Origin: Bacillota bacterium
GTDB taxonomy: Bacteria > Bacillota > Bacilli > Bacillales > Cytobacillaceae
Assembly: GCA_023387295.1 (NCBI GenBank)
Contig: JAEWIG010000238.1
Location: forward strand, 1 to 13,870
Direction: 5' to 3'
DNA length: 13,870 nt
Positions 6,188 through 13,825 of this stretch are shown piece by piece. The number at the start of each line of letters is the position of its first letter. Position 1 is the first letter of the stretch. A program made the translations under genes and the position numbers. The notes below the pieces were generated by a model, which was not told the DNA's origin, did no database searches, and saw only the letters and a program-made list of their open reading frames with translations.

Positions 6188-7467
6188 ACTGATTTAACCC
6201 CCTTTAATCCATCCTTTACTAGATTCATAAGACCGACTTCTTTTAGATGCTTCATTGCTTTTTTACGTAATGGCACAGCCGGTTTGCCATCAATAATAAA
6301 CATATCTGCCATAATATCTGACAACATAGAAGGATATTGGTTGAAGATTCGAGGATTTTCCATAAATGAAGGAAAATTCTTATATACAGAAAGATCATTC
6401 ATAATAAAGCTATTATCTAGCATTGTTTTATAGCTTTGGAGAGTAGCAGAACTGAAGTCACCTTTTTCTTTTGCTTCAAGAACCGCTTTTGCTGCCAACT
6501 CACCTGATGTAATCGCTAGATCCATTCCTCTTACCATATAGCCGATGTTTAAACAGAATCCTGCAGCATCCCCACAAATGAGATAGCCATCTCCATATAA
6601 TGTTGAAACCATTGACAAGCCTGCCTCAGGTACTACATGTCCACTTCTTTCCACAAGCTTTCCGTCTTTAATTAATGGCGCAATTTCAGGATGGTTTGAA
6701 AAACCGACAAGCATATCTTCAATTGTTTTTTTGCTATCTCCTATATGATTCAGCCCTAGTACCAATCCGATAGAGATGCTTTCCTTGTTCGTATACAGGA
6801 AGCCTCCACCTACTAGTCCGTTGCTAGGATATCCTGCATATAAGGCTGCGGCACCTTCATTACCTGTTAAGCCAAAACGATCTTCGATAACCTTTGCAGG
6901 TAGCTCGTAAGTTTCCTTCACTCCAACAGCAACTTGAGAAGGTTTAACTCTTTCTCTTAAACCAGCTTTTTCAGCTAATAAAGAATTTACACCATCTGCT
7001 AGAATGACTACATCTGCTGTCATTTCTTCACCGCCGCAGATTACACCTGTGACACGGTTATTTTCTACCATTAATTCATCAACTTTAATACCAGCTGTAC
7101 AAGTTGCTCCTGCTTCTTCAGCCTTATCAAAAAGCCAACGGTCAAACTCACCACGCATCACCACATAAGAATCGCTGCCTTGCTGAGCCAACCGTGGAGA
7201 ACGATAATCAAATGTGACGGCATCATTTTCTGTCATCATGCAAATACGCTCTTTAACAACTCTTCTCTCAACTGGAGCTTCCTCTGCAAAGTTCGGAATG
7301 ATTTTTTCTAAACTGTGAGCATATAAGCGACCACCGGTCATATTTTTAGAACCGCCGTAATTTCCTCTCTCAATGAGTAGAACTTCTAAACCTTTCTGTG
7401 CCAGAATATATGCCGCCGTAGACCCTGCAAGGCCCCCTCCTACAATAATAGCGTCAAAATCACTCAA
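6184..7467 (-). CDS. fixC: FAD-dependent electron transfer oxidoreductase FixC
   Basis: Flavoprotein of the ETF-quinone oxidoreductase type that works with FixABX, here expected to supply electrons for crotonobetainyl-CoA reduction. The Rossmann FAD motif IIVGGGLAGS lies at residues 7-16, ILADGVNSLLAEK near 155-167, and the second FAD motif YLICGDAAGF near 295-304. The N-terminal region ERGNYGGSKNMTGGRLYAHS and the overall length (427 aa) match E. coli FixC as recalled. I chose TTG at 7467: AAGGGGTG (7474-7481) lies 6 bases upstream and MSDFDAIIVG matches family N-termini. The GTG at 7476 is inside the Shine-Dalgarno. A strong hairpin separates it from fixB, and it overlaps fixX by 4 bases. 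Confidence 0.93.
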   Translation of the reverse strand: MSDFDAIIVGGGLAGSTAAYILAQKGLEVLLIERGNYGGSKNMTGGRLYAHSLEKIIPNFAEEAPVERRVVKERICMMTENDAVTFDYRSPRLAQQGSDSYVVMRGEFDRWLFDKAEEAGATCTAGIKVDELMVENNRVTGVICGGEEMTADVVILADGVNSLLAEKAGLRERVKPSQVAVGVKETYELPAKVIEDRFGLTGNEGAAALYAGYPSNGLVGGGFLYTNKESISIGLVLGLNHIGDSKKTIEDMLVGFSNHPEIAPLIKDGKLVERSGHVVPEAGLSMVSTLYGDGYLICGDAAGFCLNIGYMVRGMDLAITSGELAAKAVLEAKEKGDFSSATLQSYKTMLDNSFIMNDLSVYKNFPSFMENPRIFNQYPSMLSDIMADMFIIDGKPAVPLRKKAMKHLKEVGLMNLVKDGLKGVKSV

Positions 7468-7517
7468 TTCTTTCACCCCTTATCAAAGTTGTGCTTGATT
7501 TGCTTTTCTATTTTTAC

Positions 7518-7557
7518 TGTGTTCCTGAGAAGCTGATGGTAGCCTCTCAGGAACACA
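7518..7557 (-). other. Strong hairpin in the fixB-fixC gap
   Basis: Perfect 13-base arms 7518-7530 (TGTGTTCCTGAGA) and 7545-7557 extend on the minus-strand RNA through one G-U pair to about 17 pairs in total, closing a six-base ACCATC loop. No U-tract follows (GTAAAAATAG), so it is not a canonical terminator. It begins about 15 bases after the fixB stop. It may be a processing or stabilising structure, or a partial terminator setting fixAB above fixCX. Confidence 0.55.
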
Positions 7558-7572
7558 AGTGAATGTTCAAAT

Positions 7573-8508
7573 TTACAGTGCTTTCATTTTCTCAACGATT
7601 TTAGGTAGTACTGTGTAAATATCTCCGACAATACCAATATCAACTTGCTTAAAGATTGGTGCATTTTTATCCTTATTGATAGCCACTAAAGTTTTCGCTT
7701 GGTTTACACCAACCATGTGTTGAATTTGACCTGAAATACCAACAGCAACATATACATCTGGCTTCAGAACTACACCGGATACACCAATATAGCGCTCTTT
7801 GCTCATCCACTTCTCACCTTCAGCAATTGGACGGCTACATGCCATTTCGGCACCCATTAAGCTTGCAAGCTCTTCTGCCATTTTTAAATCTTCTTCCGCT
7901 GCGAAACCACGTCCAACACCGATAACACGTTTAGCTGCACCTAAGTTAACTACTTCACCTTGTTTTGGACGGTGCTCAATAACACGAACACCTGCTACCT
8001 CTGGTTCTGCAGCCACTTCTGTTACTTTTCCTTGTCTAGCTTCATCTTTCGCTGCTTTTTCAAATACACCTGAACCAACTGTGACAACAACCGTTTCTGA
8101 TAATGCTTTTTCCGTACGAATTGCAGCGCCACCATATACCATGTGTTTCACAATGACATTGCCGTCTTCAACAGCAAACTCAGAAATATTTGAAAGGGCA
8201 CTAGTTTTTAATTGAGATGCGATTTTTCCTGCAATAAGCTTACCGCTAACAGAAGGATAAACCATGACTAACTTTGCTCCTTCTGCACGAAGCATTTCAG
8301 CGATTGATTTAGAATATCCTTCAATCATTCCTTCTGTTTTTCCATATACAAATACTTGGTCAGCTCCAAAAGCAATTGCTTCTTCCGCTTGAGCTTTGTC
8401 ACCGAATAATACAACAGATACTTGCTCGCCTAATTGGCGTCCTCCACTGCAAAGTTCCGCTACAGCAGCTTGATCGTCAGTTATAATCCAAACATTATTT
8501 AAAGTCAT
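7573..8508 (-). CDS. fixB: Electron transfer flavoprotein alpha-type subunit FixB
   Basis: Larger subunit of the FixAB electron-transfer flavoprotein. The N-terminal half is a variable nucleotide-binding-like domain. The C-terminal half (about 190-311) carries the FAD-binding ETF-alpha region, with VIGVGRGFAAEEDLKMAEEL, ACSRPIAEGEKWM and the signature VAVGISGQIQHMVG followed by INKDKNAPIF. Length (311 aa) and these blocks match E. coli FixB as recalled, making Fix rather than generic EtfA the better name. The ATG has AGAGGTGG 7 bases upstream and lies 29 bases after the fixA stop, so the two subunits are surely co-transcribed. Confidence 0.94.
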   Translation of the reverse strand: MTLNNVWIITDDQAAVAELCSGGRQLGEQVSVVLFGDKAQAEEAIAFGADQVFVYGKTEGMIEGYSKSIAEMLRAEGAKLVMVYPSVSGKLIAGKIASQLKTSALSNISEFAVEDGNVIVKHMVYGGAAIRTEKALSETVVVTVGSGVFEKAAKDEARQGKVTEVAAEPEVAGVRVIEHRPKQGEVVNLGAAKRVIGVGRGFAAEEDLKMAEELASLMGAEMACSRPIAEGEKWMSKERYIGVSGVVLKPDVYVAVGISGQIQHMVGVNQAKTLVAINKDKNAPIFKQVDIGIVGDIYTVLPKIVEKMKAL

Positions 8509-8537
8509 GATATCTCCACCTCTTTTATCAAATCAGA

Positions 8538-9308
8538 TTATTTCAGTTCAGCACTAATTAATTTTACGAATGACTCTACAACTTCATCAGAGTCGCCTTC
8601 TAAAATGTTCAATTGACGAGCTACTTGCTCAGGTGCTAGTGTGCTAATTACCTCACTAGTTGGGTTATTGTCCCCTAAGTTAATGTCAGCTACAGAGTAT
8701 TTAGTCATTGGTTTTTTGTTCGCTGCGATAATATCTTTCATCCCTGCAATACGTGGGGTATTAATTTCTGAAGTTACTGTAAGAACCGCTGGTAACGAAA
8801 CTTCTAATACTTGAATTTCATTATCCATTGCACGTTCAACAATTACTTTGTTTCCTTCAGGAGTAATTTTGTTTACTGAGTTTACAACCGGTACACCTAG
8901 TAATTCACCTAACTGGTTACCGACTTGTTGTGCATATAAATCAGATGAACCTGCTCCACAAAGTACTAGATCGTATTCGCCCATTTGTTTGATTGCTGCT
9001 TCTAAAGCACGTGCAGATTGGAAAGTGTCTAGATTTTCTGCCGCTTCATCAGCTACAACAAATAATTCATCTAATCCACGAGAAATGATATCTTTTTTCA
9101 TTTTTGGATTTTCGAGAATTTTCCCACCAACACTTAACCCTAATAACTGACCGCCCACAGCGTCAATAATTTGCTTTCCTGCTTCCACAGCATTTAAATC
9201 ATATGAACCAAATTTCCATTCCGCTTTATCAAATGAGACTTGACGATCTTTTGTAATGACAATATCCTGTTCTTCTGGAACCGCTTTACAACATGCAATA
9301 ACTTTCAT
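8538..9308 (-). CDS. fixA: Electron transfer flavoprotein beta-type subunit FixA
   Basis: Smaller subunit of the FixAB flavoprotein, dimerising with FixB. ETF-beta marks include VIACCKAVPEEQDI at the N-terminus, the conserved SYDLNAVEAG, the LCGAGSSDLYAQQVG nucleotide-binding stretch (about 125-139), LPAVLTVTSEINTPRIAGMK (about 175-195) and AANKKP. I chose ATG at 9308 (256 aa, the same length as E. coli FixA as recalled): AAGGTG lies 6 bases upstream. A longer reading from ATG 9329 overlaps that site. It follows caiB across 128 bases holding a hairpin. E. coli carries fixABCX in a separate divergent operon; here it is nested between caiB and caiC. Confidence 0.94.
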   Translation of the reverse strand: MKVIACCKAVPEEQDIVITKDRQVSFDKAEWKFGSYDLNAVEAGKQIIDAVGGQLLGLSVGGKILENPKMKKDIISRGLDELFVVADEAAENLDTFQSARALEAAIKQMGEYDLVLCGAGSSDLYAQQVGNQLGELLGVPVVNSVNKITPEGNKVIVERAMDNEIQVLEVSLPAVLTVTSEINTPRIAGMKDIIAANKKPMTKYSVADINLGDNNPTSEVISTLAPEQVARQLNILEGDSDEVVESFVKLISAELK

Positions 9309-9370
9309 AATGTACACCTTCTTAATCATTTAATTTGTTGTATATAATAGTAGATTTTTACAGGGTGGAT

Positions 9371-9402
9371 GAGATACATTTATCGATTCGAAAATGCATC
9401 TC
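9371..9402 (-). other. Hairpin in the caiB-fixA gap
   Basis: Arms 9371-9381 and 9392-9402 pair over 11 positions with one mismatch that becomes a G-U pair in the minus-strand RNA. A short TCG/CGA stem can form inside. No U-tract follows, so it is unlikely to be a full terminator. It marks the boundary between the cai and fix blocks. No clear promoter was seen between it and fixA. Confidence 0.45.
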
Positions 9403-9436
9403 GTTCCTCCTAATTAGATAATCGTTTTTTATCAGG

Positions 9437-10648
9437 TTAGGATTTTTTAATAATCCCTTTTTCACATAATTCTTCGATTTGCTTGCTAGAATACCCTAAG
9501 TTACTTAAGATATCTTCCGTATCCATTCCAAGCGTTGGCATTGGACGCCATACTTGTCCTGGATTGTTTTTGAATTTAGGGAAGATATTTGGACCCTTAA
9601 CTTTCTTGCCCTCAATGTTATCCCACTCAATGAAAGCATCACGAGCCACAAAGTGAGGGTGATTTGGTAACTCTTCAATCGTCAGCACTTTATTTGCCGC
9701 AATCTTAGCATCAGAGAAATCTTTTTCTACGTCATCTACGAATTGAGTTAAAAGATATTCTTCAAGCTTTTGTTCGATAAGCTCTGCTTTAGGACCATCT
9801 AGCCATAGAGCACTCGTTCCTTCTGGATACTCTTCTGTTCCCCAAAGATAGCCTAGACCAATTCTTTCAAGAATCGCTTGATTTTGCTTCGCTCCATATA
9901 GACATAAGCTAATGAAACCATCTTTACATTTATATACACCAATACCGCATAAGTTTTGATGTCTAGCCCCAGCACGTGGATAAGTGATTCCTGCGTTCAA
10001 GTAATCCATCATGTAATAGGCACCAATGCGAAGCATAACTTCATACATGGCTACATCAATACTTTCTCCCTTGCCTGTTTTTTGCGCTTTATAAAGAGCT
10101 GCTAAAGATGATCCAACTACCATAAGTGAAGTTGCATAATCACCTGTATAAGGAGAGGCAATCATTGGCTGTTCTTCTGTACCATTTTGAGCTAAATAAC
10201 CGCTAAATGCCTGAGCCGTTTGATCATATGCTGCACGATTCACACGGTCTTCAACACCATAATGACCATATCCAGAAACATGAACGATAACTAGCGATGG
10301 ATTGTGTTCCCACAATAATTCATCTGTAATGCCGCGCTTAGCAAAAGCAGGTCCTTTGCTTGATTCAATAAAGATATCTGCATCTTTAATCAGTTTCAGG
10401 AAAACCTCTTTACCTTCCTCTGAGAAGATATTCATGGATAAACTGCGCTGATTACGACGTTCTAATTCTTTTACATACGTTGTATCCCGCATGGAATCAC
10501 CAGTGAATGTATTCTCAATCCAAGTAACATCTGCTCCCCATTCTGCCATTAACTCAGCTGCTACTGGACCAGCAATTTCAACTGCAGAATAAACAACTTT
10601 TAACCCCTCTAAATTTCCGAAAGCTGGTATGTTTGTTCCTTTTGCCAT
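9437..10648 (-). CDS. caiB: Crotonobetainyl-CoA/carnitine CoA-transferase CaiB
   Basis: Class III CoA-transferase that swaps CoA between gamma-butyrobetainyl-CoA and carnitine or crotonobetaine, so ATP is needed only to prime the cycle. Family features include the N-terminal LKVVYSAVEIAGPVAAELMAEWGADV, FIESSKGPAFAKRGI and the catalytic aspartate Asp170 in ASPYTGDY, aligned by eye with Asp169 of E. coli CaiB. GKGESIDVAMYEVMLR and VKGPNIFPKFKNNPGQVWR follow. Length (403 aa) matches the E. coli enzyme (405). The segment around 227-240 is shorter and divergent compared with E. coli. The ATG has GGAGG 9 bases upstream, and the gene follows caiA by 58 bases. Confidence 0.94.
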   Translation of the reverse strand: MAKGTNIPAFGNLEGLKVVYSAVEIAGPVAAELMAEWGADVTWIENTFTGDSMRDTTYVKELERRNQRSLSMNIFSEEGKEVFLKLIKDADIFIESSKGPAFAKRGITDELLWEHNPSLVIVHVSGYGHYGVEDRVNRAAYDQTAQAFSGYLAQNGTEEQPMIASPYTGDYATSLMVVGSSLAALYKAQKTGKGESIDVAMYEVMLRIGAYYMMDYLNAGITYPRAGARHQNLCGIGVYKCKDGFISLCLYGAKQNQAILERIGLGYLWGTEEYPEGTSALWLDGPKAELIEQKLEEYLLTQFVDDVEKDFSDAKIAANKVLTIEELPNHPHFVARDAFIEWDNIEGKKVKGPNIFPKFKNNPGQVWRPMPTLGMDTEDILSNLGYSSKQIEELCEKGIIKKS

Positions 10649-10706
10649 AAAATAAATCCTCCTCTCTACAATTGAAAAATCTATATAATAAGAAAGTTAT
10701 TTTCGA

Positions 10707-11840
10707 TTAACGATATTTTTTAAGAACTGCTCTTCCAGCAGTTAGAATTTGCATTTCATCAGATCCGCCAGATACTCTATCTACACGGAGGTCGCGCCAG
10801 AAACGAGCGATACGGTGGTCACCAGCGATAGCAACTCCTGCTAATACTTGCATTGCATCATCTACTACTTCAAAAGCAGCATTTGCGCAATAGTACTTAC
10901 ACATAGCAGCATCACCTGAGTTCATTTCACCATTATCAAATTTCCATGCTGTTTCAAAAATCATGTTGCGCATGTTTTTAACTTTGATGCCCATGTTACA
11001 GAACTTCTCTTGAATTAATTGGGTACGGCCAATTGCTTCACCGAATTGAACACGTTGGTTTGCATATTTAGCTGCATCTTCAAGTGCACAATAAGCAGTA
11101 GCGTAGTTTGTGCAAGCAACTAGGAAACGTTCAAAGTCAAATTCTTCTTTCACACGGTTGAAGCCATTGCCTTCTTTACCGAACATGTCTTTTTCTTCTA
11201 ATTCAACATTGTCGAAGTAGATTTCACAGCAGCTGTCCATGCGTAAACCTAATTTTTCAAGCTTTTCAATTTTGATTCCTGGTAAAGTCATATCGACAAA
11301 CCACTCAGTGAACGTATCATAGTTTTCAGAGTCTCTCGCCATTACTACTAGGTAAGGTACGCCAGCTCCACTTGTGATGAATGTTTTATGTCCGTTTAAA
11401 TATACTTTTCCATCTTTACGAGTGTAAGTCGTTTGAAGACTTCCAACATCTGATCCAGCACTTGGCTCCGTAATCGCTGAGTTCCACATTTGCTTTCCAG
11501 TTCCATGTAAAGCCATGATTTTCTCAATTTGTTCTTCTGTACCTTCACGTAAAATGGTCGTGAATCCTGGTAATTGATATAAAACGTAAGTAGGTGCACC
11601 TAAGCGTCCAAGTTCTTCCCAAGCAGCTGCTAAAGTTACTAGACCTGCATCAAAACCACCATGTTCTTCAGGTAATAAAATACTGTCGATACCTAGGTCA
11701 GCTAGTTCTTTTACGAATCTTTCTGGATATTTACTGTTTTTATCGCACTCATCAAAATAAGCATCCCAGTTTTCACGAGCCATCAGCTCTCGAATACCCT
11801 TAACTAATAACTCTTGTTCGTCTGTAAATTTAAAATCCAT
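10707..11840 (-). CDS. caiA: Crotonobetainyl-CoA reductase CaiA
   Basis: Acyl-CoA dehydrogenase-fold flavoprotein that reduces crotonobetainyl-CoA to gamma-butyrobetainyl-CoA, taking electrons from FixABCX. Strong blocks shared with E. coli CaiA as recalled are MWNSAITEPSAGSDVGSL, TEWFVDMTLPGIK, LEKLGLRMDSCCEIYFDNVE, EEFDFERFLVACTNY, YANQRVQFGEAIGR and RFWRDLRVDRVSGGSDEMQI. The position of the usual YEGT catalytic glutamate reads SGGS here, as in E. coli CaiA. I chose ATG at 11840 (377 aa): GGAGGG lies 7 bases upstream and MDFKFTDEQELLVKGIREL matches the family start. A TTG at 11855 lies within the ribosome binding site. A 290-base gap from caiT holds an Fnr-like box and a sigma-54 candidate, so it may have its own promoter. 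Confidence 0.95.
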   Translation of the reverse strand: MDFKFTDEQELLVKGIRELMARENWDAYFDECDKNSKYPERFVKELADLGIDSILLPEEHGGFDAGLVTLAAAWEELGRLGAPTYVLYQLPGFTTILREGTEEQIEKIMALHGTGKQMWNSAITEPSAGSDVGSLQTTYTRKDGKVYLNGHKTFITSGAGVPYLVVMARDSENYDTFTEWFVDMTLPGIKIEKLEKLGLRMDSCCEIYFDNVELEEKDMFGKEGNGFNRVKEEFDFERFLVACTNYATAYCALEDAAKYANQRVQFGEAIGRTQLIQEKFCNMGIKVKNMRNMIFETAWKFDNGEMNSGDAAMCKYYCANAAFEVVDDAMQVLAGVAIAGDHRIARFWRDLRVDRVSGGSDEMQILTAGRAVLKKYR

Positions 11841-11880
11841 AACTAAACCCTCCAATATTTTTTATGAATTGTGGCTAGTA

Positions 11881-11950
11881 TTCCTCTGCTAATTTGAAGA
11901 GGAACACTGAATTGATGCAGTTTTCTAGCTCAGAATGTTGAACACATTCT
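11881..11950 (-). other. caiA leader with two small inverted repeats
   Basis: TTCCTCT (11881-11887)/AGAGGAA (11898-11904) and AGAATGT (11932-11938)/ACATTCT (11944-11950) are perfect 7-bp repeats. If the sigma-54 candidate at 11970-11987 is used, both lie in the untranslated leader. The second could equally be a protein-binding site, since its 5-base spacing suits a dimeric regulator. Confidence 0.35.
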
Positions 11951-11969
11951 AGCAATCTTGTAGTAAAAG

Positions 11970-11987
11970 AGCTTTCGGTATGCCAAA
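11970..11987 (-). promoter_or_regulatory. Candidate sigma-54 (-24/-12) promoter upstream of caiA
   Basis: The minus strand reads TTTGGCATACCGAAAGCT, with GG at 11984-11983 and GC at 11972-11971 separated by exactly 10 bases as sigma-54 requires. The -24 half (TTGGCA) is good; the -12 half (AAGCT rather than TTGCT) is weaker. Transcription would start near 11959, leaving a leader of about 120 bases. It is the best such match I found in any intergenic region, and it fits the sigma-54 activator gene at the left of the window. Confidence 0.5.
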
Positions 11988-12064
11988 GTTGATAAAACAA
12001 CGGACACCCTCCTACAATGATTGCTGTTGGCAGAAACTTTAGTTCTCTCTTAACCATTGAAACA

Positions 12065-12082
12065 ATGTGAAATTATTCACAT
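12065..12082 (-). promoter_or_regulatory. Fnr/Crp-type box upstream of caiA
   Basis: ATGTGAAATTATTCACAT is a perfect palindrome with 7-bp arms and matches TGTGA-N6-TCACA. Unlike the two other boxes, the -10 position for a site at -41.5 is poor (AACTAA; ACTAAA one base further). Relative to the sigma-54 candidate start it lies near -114. It may act with or against that promoter rather than as a class II activator site. Confidence 0.6.
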
Positions 12083-12097
12083 GATATGATACATGAT
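12079..12097 (-). repeat. Direct repeat ACATGAT-N5-ACATGAT next to the Fnr-like box
   Basis: Two exact ACATGAT copies (plus strand 12079-12085 and 12091-12097) with a 12-base period overlap the right arm of the box. They lie roughly 105 bases upstream of the sigma-54 candidate, a normal distance for an enhancer site. Binding by the activator is speculative. Confidence 0.25.
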
Positions 12098-12130
12098 GCT
12101 TTCTTTCTTTCGTTTTTTCGTAAGGTGTTT

Positions 12131-13681
12131 TTAATTTTTCTTATTTTTTTCTTGCTTCGCTTTTGCTATATGGTAATCTAGCGCCCAACCATCTTTCTTA
12201 ACTTCTCTAAAGAATGATAGCGGGATAAGGATACAAACGATCATCATCGGTAATCCACCTAATACGGAAGCCGTTTGTAATGGCTGCAGTCCGCCCAACA
12301 TGAGAAGACAGATTGCTAATGCACCAAGAATGAATGCCCATACTACACGGTTTAAGCGAGTAGGTTCATCGTTCTCTGTAATGTTTTTCGTTGTTACCAT
12401 CGCTAACGTATAAGCTACACCGTTAATAAATGTCGCCGTAGAGATGAAAGCGTAAACTAGGAAAATAGGTAATACGATTTTTGCAAAAGGTAATGTAGCC
12501 CAAATCTCTACAATTGCTCGAGCCGGACCAGATTCCTGCATAATCGCACCAATATTTAATATTCCTTCATAATGAGTGTTCATCGCGAAGTTCGTAAAGA
12601 TTGCAAACACGACTACTTGTCCAATAACAATAGAACCTAATGCCCCTAAGCAGAATTGACGAACAGTTCTTCCTTTGGAAATTTTCGCAAGGTAGATTGC
12701 ATACGTGATAACGCAGTTTAAGAACCATGCCCAGTAGAAAATTGTCCAAGCTTGCGGGAATCCTGATCCACCATAAGTATCTGTATAGAATGTCATTCTA
12801 ATAATATTTTGTAGCATTGTTCCAACAGCATCAGTAAAGCCGTTTAAAATGAATGATGTAGGACCGAATACTCCGACAAAGATAAGAGCGAAAAACGTTA
12901 ACCAAACTCTTATGTCGCTAAGGATTTTAATCCCTTTCTGTATTCCGAAATAAACGCTTACAGAGAATAAGATAATCCAAGCAATTAAAATATATCCATC
13001 AAGGGCTAATGTATGTTCAACACCAAAAATCTTAGAAATCAGTTCTGCAACAAGAGGTGTACCTAACCCTAATGACGTTCCTACCCCGGCAACCATCCCG
13101 ATAATATAAAGATTGTCGATTAGTTTACCTAACCATCCATCCTTACTTTTACCTAAAACGCTACATATACTACTTGGCTTAACAACATCTCTTTTTTTAA
13201 CAAAGAAGCTATAACCAACTGCTACACCAATGACTACATACATGGCACATGGGATAAGTCCCCAATGGTACATCCCATAGGCGGAAGCCCAGTTCGCTGC
13301 TTCTAGTGAAAATGGTTCCGCCCCATGCGGTGGAGTTTCTAAATAGTAATACCATTCAATCGTTCCCCAATACAGGAGCGTAGCACTTGATGTAGAAGTA
13401 AACATCATTCCTAACCAAGTACTAGTTTTAAACTCTGGCGGACCCTCTCCTAGTTTCTTATCCTTGAGTTTACCGAAAATTAAATACATAGCTATAAAGA
13501 AGAGTATTATTACATACCACTCAAAAGCCCAACCAAGATGATTTGTCGTCCAAGCGAGAGCTTTACTGGATAATTCATTTGCTTTGTCAAGGTCACTAAT
13601 AATAAATGCACAAACAATGGTAATTAGTATTAAAGGCGGCCAAAAGAGCATATGGTCGAGTTTCAATTTCTTTTTTTCCAT
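12131..13681 (-). CDS. caiT: BCCT-family carnitine/gamma-butyrobetaine transporter CaiT
   Basis: Membrane transporter of the betaine/carnitine/choline family with twelve predicted helices, likely exchanging carnitine or crotonobetaine for gamma-butyrobetaine. Compared by eye with E. coli CaiT as recalled, it keeps LDKANE near the N-terminus, GWAFEWY, PPEF, the substrate-site Tyr112 (E. coli Tyr114), Trp140 (Trp142) and Trp319 (Trp323), the Asp284/Trp312 regulatory-site pair and Arg258 (Arg262), which replaces a sodium in E. coli. It differs at Phe320 (Trp324), Cys323 (Tyr327) and Tyr327 (Met331). GRTVRQFC and LGGLQPLQTA are typical. It is slightly longer than E. coli CaiT (516 against 504), with a lysine-rich tail. 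The ATG has AAGGAAG about 9 bases upstream. It is the first gene of the array behind an Fnr-like box. Confidence 0.92.
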   Translation of the reverse strand: MEKKKLKLDHMLFWPPLILITIVCAFIISDLDKANELSSKALAWTTNHLGWAFEWYVIILFFIAMYLIFGKLKDKKLGEGPPEFKTSTWLGMMFTSTSSATLLYWGTIEWYYYLETPPHGAEPFSLEAANWASAYGMYHWGLIPCAMYVVIGVAVGYSFFVKKRDVVKPSSICSVLGKSKDGWLGKLIDNLYIIGMVAGVGTSLGLGTPLVAELISKIFGVEHTLALDGYILIAWIILFSVSVYFGIQKGIKILSDIRVWLTFFALIFVGVFGPTSFILNGFTDAVGTMLQNIIRMTFYTDTYGGSGFPQAWTIFYWAWFLNCVITYAIYLAKISKGRTVRQFCLGALGSIVIGQVVVFAIFTNFAMNTHYEGILNIGAIMQESGPARAIVEIWATLPFAKIVLPIFLVYAFISTATFINGVAYTLAMVTTKNITENDEPTRLNRVVWAFILGALAICLLMLGGLQPLQTASVLGGLPMMIVCILIPLSFFREVKKDGWALDYHIAKAKQEKNKKN

Positions 13682-13781
13682 GTAATTCGACTTCCTTCCG
13701 TTATCCTTTTTACGAGTACTGGCCTATTTTGAGCAAATTACATCTTTCATTGTTTAATTTGATTTAAAAAATCCTTTTCTC

Positions 13782-13825
13782 TTTATTTCCTCCTTTTAAA
13801 TGAATGGTTGTGAAGGAATTCACAA
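13782..13825 (-). promoter_or_regulatory. Fnr/Crp-type box with aligned -10-like element upstream of caiT
   Basis: TTGTGAAGGAATTCACAA (13808-13825) is a perfect palindrome with 7-bp arms, containing TGTGA-N6-TCACA. If it is centred at -41.5, the -10 position on the minus strand reads AATAAA (13787-13782), four of six consensus bases. Transcription would then start near 13775 with a leader of about 94 bases. A GGAGG at about 13791-13795 would lie upstream of that start. The region to the window end (13826-13870) is AT-rich with TATATATAAT at 13853-13862 and no gene. Confidence 0.6.

Noticed and set aside
7799..8215. 138-codon plus-strand frame opposite fixB
   Set aside because: It is wholly antisense to a well-supported gene, with low-complexity Ser/Ala/Thr/Pro composition typical of a shadow frame.
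11875..12057. 60-codon minus-strand frame between caiT and caiA
   Set aside because: It has no ribosome binding site, no recognisable domain and an odd composition, and it overlaps the sigma-54 candidate and leader repeats; best read as chance.
13722..13746. TTTGCT that could be a -12 element upstream of caiT
   Set aside because: No GG is present at the required -24 position; the Fnr-type arrangement explains the region better.
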